Origin: an uncultured Verrucomicrobiae bacterium | GTDB taxonomy: Bacteria > Verrucomicrobiota > Verrucomicrobiia > Verrucomicrobiales > DEV007 | Reading direction: 5' to 3' | NCBI GenBank assembly: GCA_937898895.1 | Contig: CALDKL010000855.1 | Location: forward strand, 1-13,769 | DNA: 13,769 bases | Part shown: in pieces, positions 13,000-13,769 of the stretch | Layout of the letters: each line of letters opens with the position of its first letter | Numbering within the stretch: position 1 is the first letter of the stretch | Position numbers and translations under genes: made by a program | Notes under the pieces: generated by a model | What the model was told of the DNA's origin: nothing | Database searches by the model: none | The model's input: only the letters and a program-made list of their open reading frames with translations

Positions 13000-13769
13000 A
13001 TGGCAAAGGAGAAGGTAGTACAAGTGCTAATCGACGGTGCCACGAGCGATCTGAGTTTTACCTATCTGGAGCCAGAGGGGCTCGACTTGCAGCCGGGGCA
13101 GCGGGTGCGAGTGCCGCTGCGGAATCGCAGTGCGGTGGGAACGGTCACCGGAGTGGACCTGATCGATCCGGCGACCCTGGGGTATCCGATCAAACCGGTG
13201 CTGGCAGCGGTGTCAGAGGATCCCTTTCTCACGCCGGGTCTGATGAAACTCGCCGAGTGGATCTCGACCTTCTATCTCGCACCCATCGAGACCGTGATTC
13301 GCACGATGCTCCCGAAGCCATCGCGAGGTGAGGAGGAGAAGCGGAAGACCGAGAAGGCCTTCGAATTGTCGGTGGCGGTCAACGAGGAGATTCTGGCCAG
13401 TCTCGGGGCGCGGCAGGGAAAGCAGAGAGAAGCACTCGCCCTTTTGGCAGAACGGAGCCCGCGGAGTCTTCAGGAACTCACAGGTGAACTCGGAATCTCT
13501 CGGTCTGCCCTCAAGTTGCTCGAGGAAAAGGGCTGGGTGCGGGCCATCGACCGCATCGTGTCGCGCGATCCGCTCGAAAGTGTCGCCTATGTCGCGTCGG
13601 CCCCGCTCCTCCTGAACGAGGAACAGGCGACCGCACTCGAACAGATCAAAGCCTCCATGAGGCGTCTCGAGGCGGGGGATCAATCCAGGCCAATCCTCCT
13701 TCACGGGGTCACCGGGAGTGGCAAGACCGAGGTATATCTCCAGGCGATTCAGCACGCCATCGAGGCGGG
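13000..13769 (+). CDS. priA: Primosomal protein N' (replication restart helicase PriA), N-terminal part
   Basis: 256 residues are visible; the frame is open to the right edge, so about two thirds of the gene is missing. Residues 1 to about 105 match the PriA 3' DNA-binding domain (QVLIDGATSDLSFTY, PGQRVRVPL, FYLAPIETV). A winged-helix-like segment covers about 125-180. The helicase domain begins near residue 208 (LNEEQATALEQI) and holds a Walker A motif GVTGSGKT at 236-243, with K242 and T243 as the nucleotide-binding residues, followed by EVYLQAI. PriA recognises stalled forks and loads the replicative helicase during restart. The start at 13000 gives MAKEKVVQVLIDG, a normal PriA N-terminus. 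It lies 35 bases after the terminator, so its promoter must be very close or overlap the terminator. No Shine-Dalgarno is visible. Confidence 0.95.
   Translation, partial: MAKEKVVQVLIDGATSDLSFTYLEPEGLDLQPGQRVRVPLRNRSAVGTVTGVDLIDPATLGYPIKPVLAAVSEDPFLTPGLMKLAEWISTFYLAPIETVIRTMLPKPSRGEEEKRKTEKAFELSVAVNEEILASLGARQGKQREALALLAERSPRSLQELTGELGISRSALKLLEEKGWVRAIDRIVSRDPLESVAYVASAPLLLNEEQATALEQIKASMRRLEAGDQSRPILLHGVTGSGKTEVYLQAIQHAIEA

Noticed and set aside
1..13769. Defence system, mobile element, CRISPR, tRNA or rRNA
   Set aside because: I looked for nuclease, transposase, integrase and toxin motifs, regularly spaced repeats and tRNA-like folds, and found none. The only ATPase motif is the Walker A of PriA.

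Overview
The window is GC-rich chromosomal DNA, most likely from a member of the Verrucomicrobiota (PVC group). The best evidence is two large exported redox proteins with fused c-type haem domains. One has the layout of the Pirellula/Verrucomicrobium 'membrane-bound dehydrogenase plus C-terminal haem' families. A BamB-like PQQ-repeat protein, a Tat-exported hydroxypyruvate-isomerase-like protein and a porin-like barrel fit the same group. The phylum call is inference from family content, without a database search.

Layout. 1-2513 (-) holds most of a secreted PQQ-type sugar dehydrogenase with PKD, cytochrome c and CBM6 domains; its C-terminus lies off the left edge. A 308-base divergent gap follows. 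2822-4177 (+) is a secreted PQQ-like beta-propeller with an odd Lys-Gly tract. 4263-5192 (+) is a Tat-exported TIM-barrel isomerase-like protein. 5203-5937 (-) is a YkuD-type L,D-transpeptidase-like protein, convergent with it. After a second divergent gap with inverted repeats, 6202-9975 (+) encodes a 1257-residue fusion: polysaccharide deacetylase, FG-GAP-type calcium loops, PVC dehydrogenase beta-propeller, HEAT-like repeats and cytochrome c. A 157-base gap with possible RNA structure leads to a two-gene operon: a beta-hydroxyacid dehydrogenase-like reductase (10133-10993) overlapping ygfZ (10990-11838) by ATGA. Next are a small outer-membrane barrel protein (12048-12884), a strong intrinsic terminator (12929-12964), and the start of priA (13000 to the right edge).

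How the genes may work together. The five genes from 1 to 9975 all carry export signals, and two end in or contain CxxCH haem sites. This suggests a cell-envelope module that binds, deacetylates and oxidises carbohydrate and passes electrons to haem. Shared operation is inference: the genes are on both strands and the substrate is unknown. From 10133 on, the genes are ordinary cytoplasmic housekeeping functions plus one outer-membrane protein.

I saw no tRNA, rRNA, CRISPR array, transposase, integrase, phage gene or recognisable defence system. Only one start codon has a good Shine-Dalgarno sequence, and it lies inside an operon. The most unusual object is the five-part fusion protein at 6202-9975.
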